Part shown: positions 35,328 to 43,999 of the stretch, piece after piece | How positions within the stretch are numbered: position 1 is the first letter of the stretch | Layout: every line of letters begins with the position of its first letter | Origin: Oceanobacillus oncorhynchi | GTDB lineage: Bacteria; Bacillota; Bacilli; Bacillales; Amphibacillaceae | DNA length: 64,000 nt | Assembly: GCF_000821065.1 (NCBI RefSeq) | Contig: NZ_CDGG01000001.1 | Span: 806,001 to 870,000 of the forward strand | Direction: 5' to 3' | Notes under the pieces: model-generated | Told to the model about the DNA's origin: nothing | The model's database searches: none | What the model saw: only the letters and a program-made list of their open reading frames with translations | Made by a program: the position numbers and the translations under genes

Positions 35328-36335
35328 ATGGAGCGATATTCCCGGCAAATGTTATTTATGCCTATTGGGGAAGAGGGGCAAAGAAAAATCACGGAGAAGC
35401 GTGTACTGATTATTGGGTGCGGGGCACTTGGTTCAGCAAATGCTGAAAACCTGGCCCGGGCAGGCATCGGGCAGATGGTACTTGTTGATCGGGATTATGT
35501 GGAATGGAGTAATCTTCAAAGGCAGCAGCTCTATACGGAAGCGGATGTGGAAAATCAAATCCCAAAAGCTGTTGCAGCTAAAGCAAGATTACATGAAATC
35601 AATTCAGAGGTGGAGATAGGAGCCTATGTGATGGATGCTGATGCAATCACTTTACAGCCCTTATTACGAGGAATCGATTTAGTTATGGATGCTACAGATA
35701 ATTTTGATACCCGTTTTATGCTAAATGATTTATTGCAGAAAGCTTCGATACCATGGATATTTGGGTCCTGTGTTGGCAGTACGGGAATGAGCTACACTAT
35801 TTTTCCAAATGAATCTCCTTGTCTCCGTTGTTTGCTCGATGCCATTCCTGTCAACGGTGCAACCTGTGATTCTGCAGGAATTATTTCATCAGCTGTACAG
35901 ATGGTGGCCGCCCATCAAACGACAGAAGCGTTGAAAATTCTAGTAGAGGATCAAGCGGCTCTCCGTACGTCCCTTCTCAGCTTTGATTTATGGAATAATC
36001 AGTATCATACCATGAAAGTGGAGCGGGCGAAGAAACAGACTTGTCCTTCATGCGGGGAGAATCCAAGCTATCCATCGTTAAATTATCAATGCCGTACAAA
36101 ATCAGAGGTACTCTGCGGCAGAAATACCGTTCAAATCAGAGCCACCCAAGCGCCTGATTTTCAAATATTGAAGAAACGGTTAAAAAGAATGGGAGCTGTA
36201 AAAGCCAATGATTTTTTAATATCCGTGGAATACGAGTCCTATCGTCTGGTTTTCTTTCAAGATGGAAGAACCCTGATTCATGGAACGAATTCAATCGAAA
36301 AGGCCAAAAGCATTTATTATCAACTAGCAGGATGA
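35328..36335 (+). CDS. moeB: MoeB/ThiF-family adenylyltransferase
   Basis: A 335-residue E1-like enzyme that adenylates the C-terminal Gly-Gly of MoaD before sulfur transfer. It shows the nucleotide-binding LIIGCGALGSANAENLARAG, the R-finger-like DYVEWSNLQRQQLY, and the zinc cysteines in CLRCLL and TCPSCGENP. The C-terminal 90 residues extend beyond the bare ThiF fold, without a clear rhodanese motif. The ATG at 35328 gives the canonical MERYSRQ start. Its place in a Mo-cofactor operon favours MoeB over ThiF. Confidence 0.92.
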   Translation: MERYSRQMLFMPIGEEGQRKITEKRVLIIGCGALGSANAENLARAGIGQMVLVDRDYVEWSNLQRQQLYTEADVENQIPKAVAAKARLHEINSEVEIGAYVMDADAITLQPLLRGIDLVMDATDNFDTRFMLNDLLQKASIPWIFGSCVGSTGMSYTIFPNESPCLRCLLDAIPVNGATCDSAGIISSAVQMVAAHQTTEALKILVEDQAALRTSLLSFDLWNNQYHTMKVERAKKQTCPSCGENPSYPSLNYQCRTKSEVLCGRNTVQIRATQAPDFQILKKRLKRMGAVKANDFLISVEYESYRLVFFQDGRTLIHGTNSIEKAKSIYYQLAG

Positions 36336-36347
36336 AGGTGAATCACT

Positions 36348-37661
36348 ATGGTAGAAAGAAGAAAACCGATTAACGTAAAGGAAGCCATCACACGTACGAT
36401 GCATTTTGCAAAGGCGGGAAGCGTCGAATACATTCCAATCGAAGAAAGCTATGGCCGTTTTCTGGGAGAAGATTTAATTGCTGACCACCATGTGCCGCCA
36501 TTCGACCGTTCTCCCTATGATGGTTTTGCGATACGTTCAGCAGATACGGATCATACATCCCGTAATCATCCGGTTGAACTGGAGGTAGCAGGAAAAATTG
36601 GTGCAGGGAGTGTCTTTGAACGTCCGGTAACAGCAGGAGAAGCAGTTCGGATTATGACGGGGGCCCAGATTCCTAATGGCTGTGATGCGGTCGTAATGCT
36701 TGAAGAGGTAAACGAGATAGAAAGAAACGGAAAAAAATATATCCAGATAAAAAGAAATATCAAAGCAGGAACCAACATTTCCTTTATGGGGGAGGACACT
36801 CAAAAAGAAAGCATACTTACCCAAAAAGGAACCTATATCACACCTGGAATTGTAGCATTGCTTGCAACATTTGGTTATAAAAAAGTACCAGCCGCAAAAA
36901 GGCCTAAGATTGGAGTGATTGCAACTGGCAGTGAATTATTAGAGGTAGATGAAGCTCTGGAGCCGGGAAAAATTCGGAACAGCAATGCCTATATGATTCA
37001 ATCGCAAATTACTCGTGCAGGTGGAGAAGCACTGTACTTTGGACAGTTTAGTGATGATTTTGACATGTGCTATAACCAAGTGAAGGATGCTATCGTCAAG
37101 GTGGATATGCTGATCACTACTGGCGGAGTGTCTGTTGGTGATTATGATTATTTACCAGCTATTTATGCCAAGCTTGGGTGCAATGTTTTATTTAATAAAA
37201 TCAAAATGAGACCCGGCAGTGTGACAACAGTAGCTGAAAAGGGCGGGAAATTATTATACGGCCTATCCGGCAACCCATCCGCATGCTATGTCGGTTTTGA
37301 ACTGTATACCCGGCCCGCTATCCGGACATATTTGCATAGCAGCCACCCATTTTTAAAGAAAGAAACAGCAAAGCTTGGAGCGGATTTTCTGAAATCCAAT
37401 CCATTTGATCGTTTTGTAAGAGGATATGTAAGCTATCAGCACGGTTGTTTAGTCGCCACACCAGTTGGGCTGGATAAGTCAAATGTTGTTTCCTCTTTAG
37501 CGGAAGCCAATATTCTCATTCTGCTTCCGGGAGGGACCAGAGGCTATGAAGCCGGAATGGATGTATCCGTCATTTTATTAGAAGATCAGGAAGGAATAAC
37601 GATGGAACCATTTTTGGATAAGGATATCGATTCCAGAAAGGATCAGAGAAACGATGGTTGA
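36348..37661 (+). CDS. moeA: Molybdopterin molybdenumtransferase
   Basis: A 437-residue enzyme that inserts molybdate into adenylylated molybdopterin. It shows DHHVPPFDRSPYDGFAIRSAD, MTGAQIPNGCDAVVMLEEV, the GVIATGSELLE core, TTGGVSVGDYDY and LSGNPSACYVGFE, all standard MoeA motifs. GAAGGTG precedes the ATG. Its last 8 bp overlap moaE, so the proteins are made together. Confidence 0.96.
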   Translation: MVERRKPINVKEAITRTMHFAKAGSVEYIPIEESYGRFLGEDLIADHHVPPFDRSPYDGFAIRSADTDHTSRNHPVELEVAGKIGAGSVFERPVTAGEAVRIMTGAQIPNGCDAVVMLEEVNEIERNGKKYIQIKRNIKAGTNISFMGEDTQKESILTQKGTYITPGIVALLATFGYKKVPAAKRPKIGVIATGSELLEVDEALEPGKIRNSNAYMIQSQITRAGGEALYFGQFSDDFDMCYNQVKDAIVKVDMLITTGGVSVGDYDYLPAIYAKLGCNVLFNKIKMRPGSVTTVAEKGGKLLYGLSGNPSACYVGFELYTRPAIRTYLHSSHPFLKKETAKLGADFLKSNPFDRFVRGYVSYQHGCLVATPVGLDKSNVVSSLAEANILILLPGGTRGYEAGMDVSVILLEDQEGITMEPFLDKDIDSRKDQRNDG

Positions 37662-38127
37662 TTCATTATACGAGATTGTTGAGGAGCCGATAGAAGTAAA
37701 TGAAATCATCAAGAAAGTAGAGCGCAGAGAAGCGGGAGCAATCAATACTTTCATTGGTACTGTGCGCGAGTGGACAAACGGGAAACGTACCATGTATTTA
37801 AAATATCAGGCATATCAACCGATGGCTGTAAAAATGCTGCAAAAAATTGGAGCAGAGATTGAAAAGAAATGGCCAAACTCAAAAGCTGCTATTACACATC
37901 GAATTGGCGAGTTGGATATTTCAGATATCGCTGTGGTTATCTGTGTTTCCTCTCCACATCGAAAGGCAGCCTATGAAGCAAATGAATATGCGATAGAAAG
38001 AATTAAACAAATGGTGCCTATTTGGAAAAAAGAACATTGGGAGGACGGAGAGACCTGGGTAGGAGACCAATTAGAAAAGGTTGCTTATCCGGAAGGAAGT
38101 CCAGATGTAAAGGATGTGAAGAAATGA
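37654..38127 (+). CDS. moaE: Molybdopterin synthase catalytic subunit
   Basis: A 157-residue large subunit of molybdopterin synthase; with MoaD it adds the dithiolene sulfurs to cPMP. The motifs GAINTFIGTVREWTNGK, YQPMAVKMLQKIG, HRIGELDISDIAVVICVSSPHR and the catalytic lysines in VPIWKKEHWEDG are conserved. It overlaps moeA at its start and moaD at its end (ATGA). Confidence 0.96.
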   Translation: MVDSLYEIVEEPIEVNEIIKKVERREAGAINTFIGTVREWTNGKRTMYLKYQAYQPMAVKMLQKIGAEIEKKWPNSKAAITHRIGELDISDIAVVICVSSPHRKAAYEANEYAIERIKQMVPIWKKEHWEDGETWVGDQLEKVAYPEGSPDVKDVKK

Positions 38128-38357
38128 TTCGTATTTTACTTTTTGCAGACTTACAGGAAAAAATGGGAAAAGATAGTTTAGCGTATGAATGTGATTCCAT
38201 AACGATTAAAGCATTAAAAGAGCAGCTTAAAACGGCATTTGGATTATTCGAAATCGATCACGTCATGACGGCAGTAAACGAGGAATATGCAATGGAGGAT
38301 GATATCGTGAAATCTGGAGATACTGTTGTTTTCATCCCGCCAGTCAGTGGTGGGTAA
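38124..38357 (+). CDS. moaD: Molybdopterin synthase sulfur carrier subunit
   Basis: A ubiquitin-like protein of 77 residues ending VIFIPPVSGG-like (VVFIPPVSGG), with the C-terminal Gly-Gly that becomes a thiocarboxylate. The start is the ATG at 38124, overlapping the moaE stop as ATGA; a longer frame open from 38022 lies inside moaE and is rejected. MobB begins directly after its stop. Confidence 0.95.
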   Translation: MIRILLFADLQEKMGKDSLAYECDSITIKALKEQLKTAFGLFEIDHVMTAVNEEYAMEDDIVKSGDTVVFIPPVSGG

Positions 38358-38855
38358 ATGGATATTATTCAGGTTGTGGGGTATAAAAACAGCGGGAAAA
38401 CATCGCTTGCATGCAAATTAATCGAACATGCAGCTAAAAAAGGATTCCGTACTGCCTCTTTAAAGCATCATGGTCATGGCGGTGTTCCAGAGGGAATATC
38501 CGATACAGACAGTGAAAAACATAAACAAGCAGGATCGCTTATTTCAGGAGTGGAAGGAGACGGTGTATTTCAGCTGTCTAAGGAAAATTGGACATTGGAT
38601 GAAATGATTCAAATTTATGAATGGATGCAAATAAATTTATTGATTATAGAGGGATTTAAAGCATACTCCTTTCCAAAGGTGGTACTCATAAGCGATGAAA
38701 AAGATCTTGAACTATTAGATAAAGTGGAAAACGTAAAAGCTATCATCGCTCGAGTAGCCCTTGAAAAAAATGCTTATCCATTTCCAGTTTTTCAGCAACA
38801 TGATTATAACGGAATTTGTAAGTGGTTAGAGGAACAGTTAAAAAAGAAAGCATAA
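38358..38855 (+). CDS. mobB: Molybdopterin-guanine dinucleotide biosynthesis adapter
   Basis: A 165-residue P-loop protein that assists MobA. The Walker A lies in QVVGYKNSGKTSLACKL, followed by ASLKHHGHGG and the LLIIEGFKAYSFPKVVLI segment typical of MobB. It starts at the base after the moaD stop (TAAATG) and ends the moaA-mobB operon. Only 12 bp separate it from the convergent fnr stop, with no clear terminator. Confidence 0.94.
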   Translation: MDIIQVVGYKNSGKTSLACKLIEHAAKKGFRTASLKHHGHGGVPEGISDTDSEKHKQAGSLISGVEGDGVFQLSKENWTLDEMIQIYEWMQINLLIIEGFKAYSFPKVVLISDEKDLELLDKVENVKAIIARVALEKNAYPFPVFQQHDYNGICKWLEEQLKKKA

Positions 38856-38867
38856 ATAGTGCACCAG

Positions 38868-39590
38868 CTAATTGATATTGCATATTTCAATTGGGCAGTT
38901 TTCACAGCCAATTTGGTCTCGTAAATAATCGATGTCTTTGATAAAAATACGGCCAGTTTTATCCATAGATATAATATCACGTTTTCTTAAATCGACGAGC
39001 ATCCGGTTAACGCTTTCCCGGGTCGCAGCACAAAACTTAGCTAATTCTTGATTGGTGAGGACCAAATCGATTAGTATGCCATCTTTTTTGTTTATGCCGT
39101 AACTATTCGAAAGACGGATGATGGTTGAATATAATGCACCTTTTTTTCCGTTCAACAATAAATCTCTAATTTTGGATTGGTATTTACGCATATGGCTGCT
39201 CGTCCATTTTAAATATTCAAATGTTAAATGCGGGTTTGACATTAATGCTTTTTCTAATTGATCTTTTTGAATAACTAATACTTCGCCGCTATCAATAATT
39301 TTAGCACTCAGCATATATCTGGAATCATCACTAAAAATTGTTAACTCGCCAATAATGTCCTGCTGTTTGCAAATACGAAGAATCATTTCTTTCCCGTCCG
39401 CTGTTAATTTGGAAACTTGGACCAGTCCGGATTTAATAATAAATATTTGTTCTGATTCTGTGCCTTCATGAAAGAGATACATGTGTTTTTCCATACTTTT
39501 TACCGTGCCGATTGAATGTAAAACTGCTCTAAGCTCTTCTGAGATACTGTCTTTTCCCGTTTTTGATTGTAATAACGCGCTTGTTTGCAT
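38868..39590 (-). CDS. fnr: Anaerobic Crp/Fnr-family regulator with C-terminal FeS cysteines
   Basis: A 240-residue regulator with an N-terminal cyclic-nucleotide-like beta-roll (HEGTESEQIFIIKSGLVQVS), a dimer helix and a C-terminal helix-turn-helix (LTNQELAKFCAATRESVNRMLVDLRKRDII). The tail GCENCPIEIC gives C229, C232 and C237, the C-x2-C-x4-C arrangement of B. subtilis Fnr, which binds an oxygen-labile cluster there rather than at the N-terminus. The ATG at 39590 is preceded by AAAGGAG at 9 nt; a TTG at 39599 is too close. It is the likely activator of the FNR boxes found before narK, narG and moaA. Confidence 0.94.
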   Translation of the reverse strand: MQTSALLQSKTGKDSISEELRAVLHSIGTVKSMEKHMYLFHEGTESEQIFIIKSGLVQVSKLTADGKEMILRICKQQDIIGELTIFSDDSRYMLSAKIIDSGEVLVIQKDQLEKALMSNPHLTFEYLKWTSSHMRKYQSKIRDLLLNGKKGALYSTIIRLSNSYGINKKDGILIDLVLTNQELAKFCAATRESVNRMLVDLRKRDIISMDKTGRIFIKDIDYLRDQIGCENCPIEICNIN

Positions 39591-39676
39591 AGCAATCAAC
39601 TCCTTTATGGATGTAACATCTTATTTCTATTTTAACACTCGTATCTTTTTAGTTGGTTTTCTTTCCTTTACGAATT

Positions 39677-39692
39677 TGTGAAATTTACCACA
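39677..39692. promoter_or_regulatory. FNR-like box between fnr and mobA
   Basis: TGTGA-AATTTA-CCACA matches the FNR consensus with one mismatch in the right arm. It ends 14 bp before the mobA start, too close to activate mobA from a normal position. Relative to a TAAAAT -10 for fnr at 39634-39629 it would lie near -62, a class I distance. Autoregulation of fnr or repression of mobA are both possible. Confidence 0.55.
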
Positions 39693-39706
39693 AGGAGGTG
39701 CATTGT

Positions 39707-40306
39707 ATGGGAAACATAGCTGGTCTCCTGCTGGCAGGGGGGCAATCGAGAAGGTTTGGCAGTCCAAAGGCTTTTCTTCGGATGGATGAGAAATACTTCT
39801 ATCAGTATTCTGTCGATTCATTGAGGGAAATCACGGTCTCCATTGTGATGATAACCAATACAGAACTGAAAGCATTATTCGATGAGGAAGCAGATGATTT
39901 AGCAATCATAACAGATAACGAGTATTTTAAAGGAGCAGGTCCGCTAGCTGGGATGTATACGGGAATGGAATATCTGTCAGCAGATTGGTATATAACGGCA
40001 CCAATCGATGTGCCGTTTATAAATACGGCTATTTTCCATACGTTATTATCCTATGAAAAAGAGAATATCGATGCGGTCGTGCCAGTAGTTTCAGGGGAAA
40101 TCCAACCGCTTATTTCTATTTATCATCATAGTGTAAAAGAAGTTATTTTGGAGCAGCTTCAAAAAGAAATATTATCCGTTCATCGATTACTGGAGAATTT
40201 AAACGTAAGATACATCCCGATGAAAGAGGAAAAATGCTTTTATAATATTAATCTGCGGGAGGATTATTATAAGTGGATTGCTGGTCCAAAAAATGAAAAT
40301 AATTAG
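39707..40306 (+). CDS. mobA: Molybdenum cofactor guanylyltransferase
   Basis: A 199-residue nucleotidyltransferase that joins GMP to Mo-molybdopterin to form the dinucleotide cofactor used by NarG. The signature AGLLLAGGQSRRFGSPKAFL holds the nucleotide loop and the catalytic lysine; AGPLAGMYTGMEY and DVPFI also fit. The ATG at 39707 follows AAGGAGGTG. The frame is open upstream to 39653 without support. It leads mobA-moaB-modA-modB. Confidence 0.94.
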   Translation: MGNIAGLLLAGGQSRRFGSPKAFLRMDEKYFYQYSVDSLREITVSIVMITNTELKALFDEEADDLAIITDNEYFKGAGPLAGMYTGMEYLSADWYITAPIDVPFINTAIFHTLLSYEKENIDAVVPVVSGEIQPLISIYHHSVKEVILEQLQKEILSVHRLLENLNVRYIPMKEEKCFYNINLREDYYKWIAGPKNENN

Positions 40307-40318
40307 AGGTGGGTTAAA

Positions 40319-40837
40319 ATGCTGACAACGCATCGAAAACATGCAGCTAAACATATTTCGTGTGCTGTTATCACAGTTAGCGATACAAGAACAAAAGAAA
40401 CCGATAAAAGTGGAAAGAAAATCATTGATTTATTAACAAATCATGAACATCAAGTGAACTTTTATGAAATTATATCAGATGATGAAGATCATATTCGGAA
40501 GACAGTAGAAACAACGGTTTTCAGCGGGGAAATCGAGGCGGTTATTGTAAATGGCGGGACAGGTATATCTCACCGAGATGTCACCATCGAATCGATTGAG
40601 CCATTATTTGAAAAACAGCTTCCAGGCTTTGGAGAACTGTTCAGACATTTAAGTTTCCAATATGATATTGGAACGGCCAGTATCTTATCGAGAGCGATTT
40701 GCGGGGTTCGTAACCATTGCGTTATTTTTTCCATTCCAGGGTCAACTGGTGCGGTAACATTAGCAATGGAAAAAATCATTTTGCCGGAAGTCGGACATAT
40801 GGTCAGAGAAATCCATAAGGACTTAGAACAGAGATAA
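40319..40837 (+). CDS. moaB: Molybdopterin adenylyltransferase-like protein MoaB
   Basis: A 172-residue MoaB/MogA-family protein that adenylates molybdopterin before metal insertion by MoeA. Motifs: AVITVSDTRTKETDKSGK, VIVNGGTGISHRDVTIE, LPGFGELFRHLSFQ and FSIPGSTGAVTLAME. AGAGGTGGG precedes the ATG, 13 nt after mobA. Confidence 0.94.
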   Translation: MLTTHRKHAAKHISCAVITVSDTRTKETDKSGKKIIDLLTNHEHQVNFYEIISDDEDHIRKTVETTVFSGEIEAVIVNGGTGISHRDVTIESIEPLFEKQLPGFGELFRHLSFQYDIGTASILSRAICGVRNHCVIFSIPGSTGAVTLAMEKIILPEVGHMVREIHKDLEQR

Positions 40838-40851
40838 GAAGGATGTTTCAT

Positions 40852-41622
40852 ATGAGAAAGTATTCTATTTTTATTGTTATTTTAATTTTGCTTGCTGGAG
40901 GATGCTCTCAAGGGGGTGGAAGTGAAACCGAATTAACGATCTCTGCTGCTGCAAGTATGACAGCAAGTTTAACAGAACTGACGGAAATGTTTGAAGAGGA
41001 ATATCCTGACATTCACATTTCTTATAACTATGGCGGTTCTGGTTCATTACGGAAACAAATTGAACAGGGAGCTCCGGTTGATATTTTTCTTTCTGCGTCA
41101 AGTGTTGACTATGAAAAATTAGCTGATCAAGACAGTGTGGATAATGGAAAAGCAATACTTACAAATCAACTCGTTCTAATCAAACCAAAAGAAGGGGATA
41201 TAGCCTCTCTGAATGATTTTATGGCAGGAAATCAGGTAATGGCAATCGGCACACCAGATGCAGTTCCAGCAGGTTCCTATGCAGAAGAAGCGCTGCAAGA
41301 ATTAGACGTATGGGAGCAGTTGGAAGAGCAGAGCCGGCTTATATATACGAAAGATGTTACGCAGGTGCTTACGTTGGTAAAAGAAGGCGCTGCAGACGTT
41401 GGAATTGTGTATGCCAGTGATGTAAATGACGAAAAAGATGTAACAGTCGTCCAAACCTTTGATTCAAGCCTGCACTCTCCAATTGAGTATTATATTGCTG
41501 CGCTTCAAAGTGAGGAAAAGGAAGAAGGCGTGGAGCAGGCAAAAGATGCTTTCTGCCAATTTATATCTAGTGAAGCAGCTAATGAAGTATTTGAAAATAA
41601 TGGATTTCAACCAGTGGAGTAG
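40852..41622 (+). CDS. modA: Molybdate ABC transporter substrate-binding lipoprotein
   Basis: A 256-residue extracellular binding protein with a lipoprotein signal ending LLAGGC. The mature part, ELTISAAASMTASLTELTEMFEEEYP followed by SYNYGGSGSLRKQIEQGAPVDIFLSAS in pieces, is the molybdate-binding ModA fold. The ATG at 40852 is chosen because the ATG at 40843 lies inside the AGAAGGATG ribosome binding site. Confidence 0.93.
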   Translation: MRKYSIFIVILILLAGGCSQGGGSETELTISAAASMTASLTELTEMFEEEYPDIHISYNYGGSGSLRKQIEQGAPVDIFLSASSVDYEKLADQDSVDNGKAILTNQLVLIKPKEGDIASLNDFMAGNQVMAIGTPDAVPAGSYAEEALQELDVWEQLEEQSRLIYTKDVTQVLTLVKEGAADVGIVYASDVNDEKDVTVVQTFDSSLHSPIEYYIAALQSEEKEEGVEQAKDAFCQFISSEAANEVFENNGFQPVE

Positions 41623-41631
41623 GTGAGTAGC

Positions 41632-42291
41632 ATGCAATGGTCATGGCATCCTGTTCAATTATCATTTTATGTAGCAACCATCGCAACTGTAATTGCATTT
41701 CTTTTAGCCATTTTATCTGCTTTTTGGATCATTCGTAAAGATAGAAAAGGGAAGGCAATTATAGAGACAGTCTTTTTTCTGCCATTGGTGCTGCCGCCGA
41801 CAGTTGTAGGCTTTTTTCTTATTATGATATTCGGTACAAATAGCTGGATTGGTCAATTCATAGAGGATATAGCTGGCAAGAGTATATTGTTTACATCGAC
41901 AGCAGCAATCATTGCAGCAATCGTTGTCGCCTTTCCATTAATCTATCAATCCATCAAAACAGGATTTTTAGCGGTTGATAAGGATATCGTAGGGGCTGCG
42001 AAAGTGGATGGTGCGGGAGATTGGACTGCGCTTATAAAGGTAATCCTTCCGCTGTCGTATCGTTCCCTTACTACAGGTGCGGTGCTTGGATTTACAAGGG
42101 GATTTGGAGAGTTCGGTGCCACATTGATGTTTGCTGGAAATATACCTGGAAAAACGCAAACCATCCCAACCGCGATTTATTTGGCAATAGAAACAGGAGA
42201 AACAACACTTGCTTGGTATTATGTTTTAATTAGCATTGGTTTATCTTTTTTACTGCTGTTAATCATTAATCGAATGAAACCAAATGATTAA
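41632..42291 (+). CDS. modB: Molybdate ABC transporter permease
   Basis: A 220-residue inner-membrane permease with about five or six helices. FFLPLVLPPTVVGFFL near the N-terminus and the EAA-like loop AAKVDGAGDWTALIKVILPLS identify ModB; GFGEFGATLMFAGNIPGKTQTIP is the conserved C-terminal part. The ATG at 41632 has TAGGTGAG upstream; a GTG at 41623 is the alternative. No modC ATPase gene follows or occurs in the window. Confidence 0.93.
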   Translation: MQWSWHPVQLSFYVATIATVIAFLLAILSAFWIIRKDRKGKAIIETVFFLPLVLPPTVVGFFLIMIFGTNSWIGQFIEDIAGKSILFTSTAAIIAAIVVAFPLIYQSIKTGFLAVDKDIVGAAKVDGAGDWTALIKVILPLSYRSLTTGAVLGFTRGFGEFGATLMFAGNIPGKTQTIPTAIYLAIETGETTLAWYYVLISIGLSFLLLLIINRMKPND

Positions 42292-42372
42292 AACGCTGGC
42301 AGAGCCCGTAAGCTGGCAATACAGGCTCTATGGATTGGAGTAAATAATCATCTTTACGCATAGGGAAAAAGG

Positions 42373-42416
42373 AAAGCGGAGTTCTCCTCTGAATTATCTT
42401 TTATAATCTCCGCTTT
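42373..42416 (-). terminator. Terminator of moaC
   Basis: CTCCGCTTT (42408-42416) and AAAGCGGAG (42373-42381) form a 9-bp stem with a 26-nt loop. On the minus strand the stem is followed by CCTTTTTCCC. The distal arm lies inside the last codons of moaC. Confidence 0.65.
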
Positions 42417-42876
42417 TACCGCCGCTTTTTTCAAGTAAGTAGGTTTGGCCGATAACCATGCCTTTGTCTACTGCTTTGCACATATCGTAAACGGTCAATG
42501 CGGTTACGGAAGCGGCTGTTAATGCCTCCATTTCGACCCCGGTACTTCCCACTGTTTTTACCTCCGCATCGATGAGAAGCTCATACATTTCCTTATCCGT
42601 ATGGACCCATTCAAAAGATAAATCGACGCCGCTAATAGGAATTGGGTGACACATTGGAATTAAAGAGGAAGTTTGTTTTGCCGCCATAATTCCCGCAACC
42701 TGGGCAACGGACAATACATCTCCTTTTTTAATTTTTTGCTGTGTAATATTTTCATAAACGATTTGATTCATCTGTATACTGGATCTTGCAATGGCTTTTC
42801 GAGCTGTTTCATTTTTGTTAGAAATATCGACCATTTTTGCTCGTCCATCGTCATTAAAATGAGTGAAATTTGCCAT
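42394..42876 (-). CDS. moaC: Cyclic pyranopterin monophosphate synthase
   Basis: A 160-residue enzyme that converts the MoaA product to cPMP. It is recognised by [52 protein letters not shown] and the [21 protein letters not shown] core with the catalytic residues. The ATG at 42876 follows CAGGTGA; the upstream GTG at 42885 is within that site. It is the only cofactor gene transcribed against the others, apart from fnr. Confidence 0.95.
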   Translation of the reverse strand: MANFTHFNDDGRAKMVDISNKNETARKAIARSSIQMNQIVYENITQQKIKKGDVLSVAQVAGIMAAKQTSSLIPMCHPIPISGVDLSFEWVHTDKEMYELLIDAEVKTVGSTGVEMEALTAASVTALTVYDMCKAVDKGMVIGQTYLLEKSGGKSGDYKR

Positions 42877-42999
42877 GTTCGTCACCTGACTTTTCTTTTA
42901 GATTACATAATAAGTTTAGCTTAAGCTACTATTAAATTCAATATAGGCAGTAAAAGGAATCCGGAATATAAAGGTGGAATACGTTTAAAAGGGTGATGA

Positions 43000-43893
43000 A
43001 TGATGGAACGAAAAAAACAATCTGATTTCTTAAATGATATTAAGTTACTTATAAAATTTAATGTACTAGCCGCAAATGTTCTTCCGGTAATAACAGGCTT
43101 TGTGTTGGCTATTTATATAACAAATGCCAGATTCTATAATTATTGGTTTCTCTTTATACTTGCTCTCATTGGATCGACTTTCGTGATGGCCGGAGCTTTG
43201 ATTATAAATAATTGGTTTGATGCCGATATTGATTCCAAAATGGAGAGAACGAAAAAGCGGCCGACGGTAACAGGACATTTTACGGACAAACAAGTATTAA
43301 CACTTGGTATTGGTACAACTGCGTTGGGATTTATCCTCCTTCTTGCTGTTAACTTGGAAACCACTTTATATGCATTTATCGGCTGGTTTACGTATGTTGT
43401 TTTATATACAATGTGGTCGAAAAGAAAATATACGCTAAATACAATTATTGGCAGTATTTCTGGGGCTGTTACGCCGCTGATTGGCTGGGCGGTTGTGGAT
43501 TCGGCGGTTCATCCGGTTCCTTTGACGATTTTCTTACTCCTATTTATTTGGCAAATTCCACACACCTTTGCTATCGCAATAAAAAGAAGTGAGGAGTATC
43601 GTGCGGCAGGAGTTCCGATGCTCCCTGTAGTATATGGATTTGAAATGACAAAAAGGCAAATGCTTGTATATATTACCTGCCTGCTGCCGTTACCATTTCT
43701 TATAGCACAATTAGGAGTTCTCTTTATCGTTATTGCTGCCATTCTTAACGTTAGCTGGATTATATTAGCGCTTGCCGGATTTTGGATGAAGGATGTTCGA
43801 AAATGGGCGCAATGGAATTTTTTATATTCGGTTAATTATTTAGTCATTATATTTCTATTACTTATCTTGGCTACTTTTCCGGTTTCACTTTAA
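43000..43893 (+). CDS. ctaB: Heme O synthase-like UbiA prenyltransferase (CtaB family)
   Basis: A 297-residue protein with about nine membrane helices. The first Asp-rich motif is NNWFDADIDSKMERTKKRP, the second region YTMWSKRKYTLNTIIGSISGAVTPLIGW; both are characteristic of protoheme IX farnesyltransferases. It would convert heme B to heme O for terminal oxidases. Normal Bacillus copies lie with ctaA/ctaCDEF; this one is alone beside the nitrate/Mo island, so it may be a second copy. Two adjacent ATGs (43000, 43003) both fit the AAAAGGGTGA site. Confidence 0.9.
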   Translation: MMERKKQSDFLNDIKLLIKFNVLAANVLPVITGFVLAIYITNARFYNYWFLFILALIGSTFVMAGALIINNWFDADIDSKMERTKKRPTVTGHFTDKQVLTLGIGTTALGFILLLAVNLETTLYAFIGWFTYVVLYTMWSKRKYTLNTIIGSISGAVTPLIGWAVVDSAVHPVPLTIFLLLFIWQIPHTFAIAIKRSEEYRAAGVPMLPVVYGFEMTKRQMLVYITCLLPLPFLIAQLGVLFIVIAAILNVSWIILALAGFWMKDVRKWAQWNFLYSVNYLVIIFLLLILATFPVSL

Positions 43894-43945
43894 TGCAATA
43901 ATGAAGTTACCCTTTATCAAATGACAAGACGATATGAAAGTATCT

Positions 43946-43994
43946 GAAAAACTTAGGCTTTCACAAAGAACTTCGCGATAAGCCTAAGTTTTTC
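43946..43994. terminator. Bidirectional terminator between ctaB-like and GDSL-LysM genes
   Basis: GAAAAACTTAGGCTT (43946-43960) and AAGCCTAAGTTTTTC (43980-43994) form a perfect 15-bp stem with A/T runs on both sides, between convergent genes. Confidence 0.92.
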
Positions 43995-43999
43995 AATTA

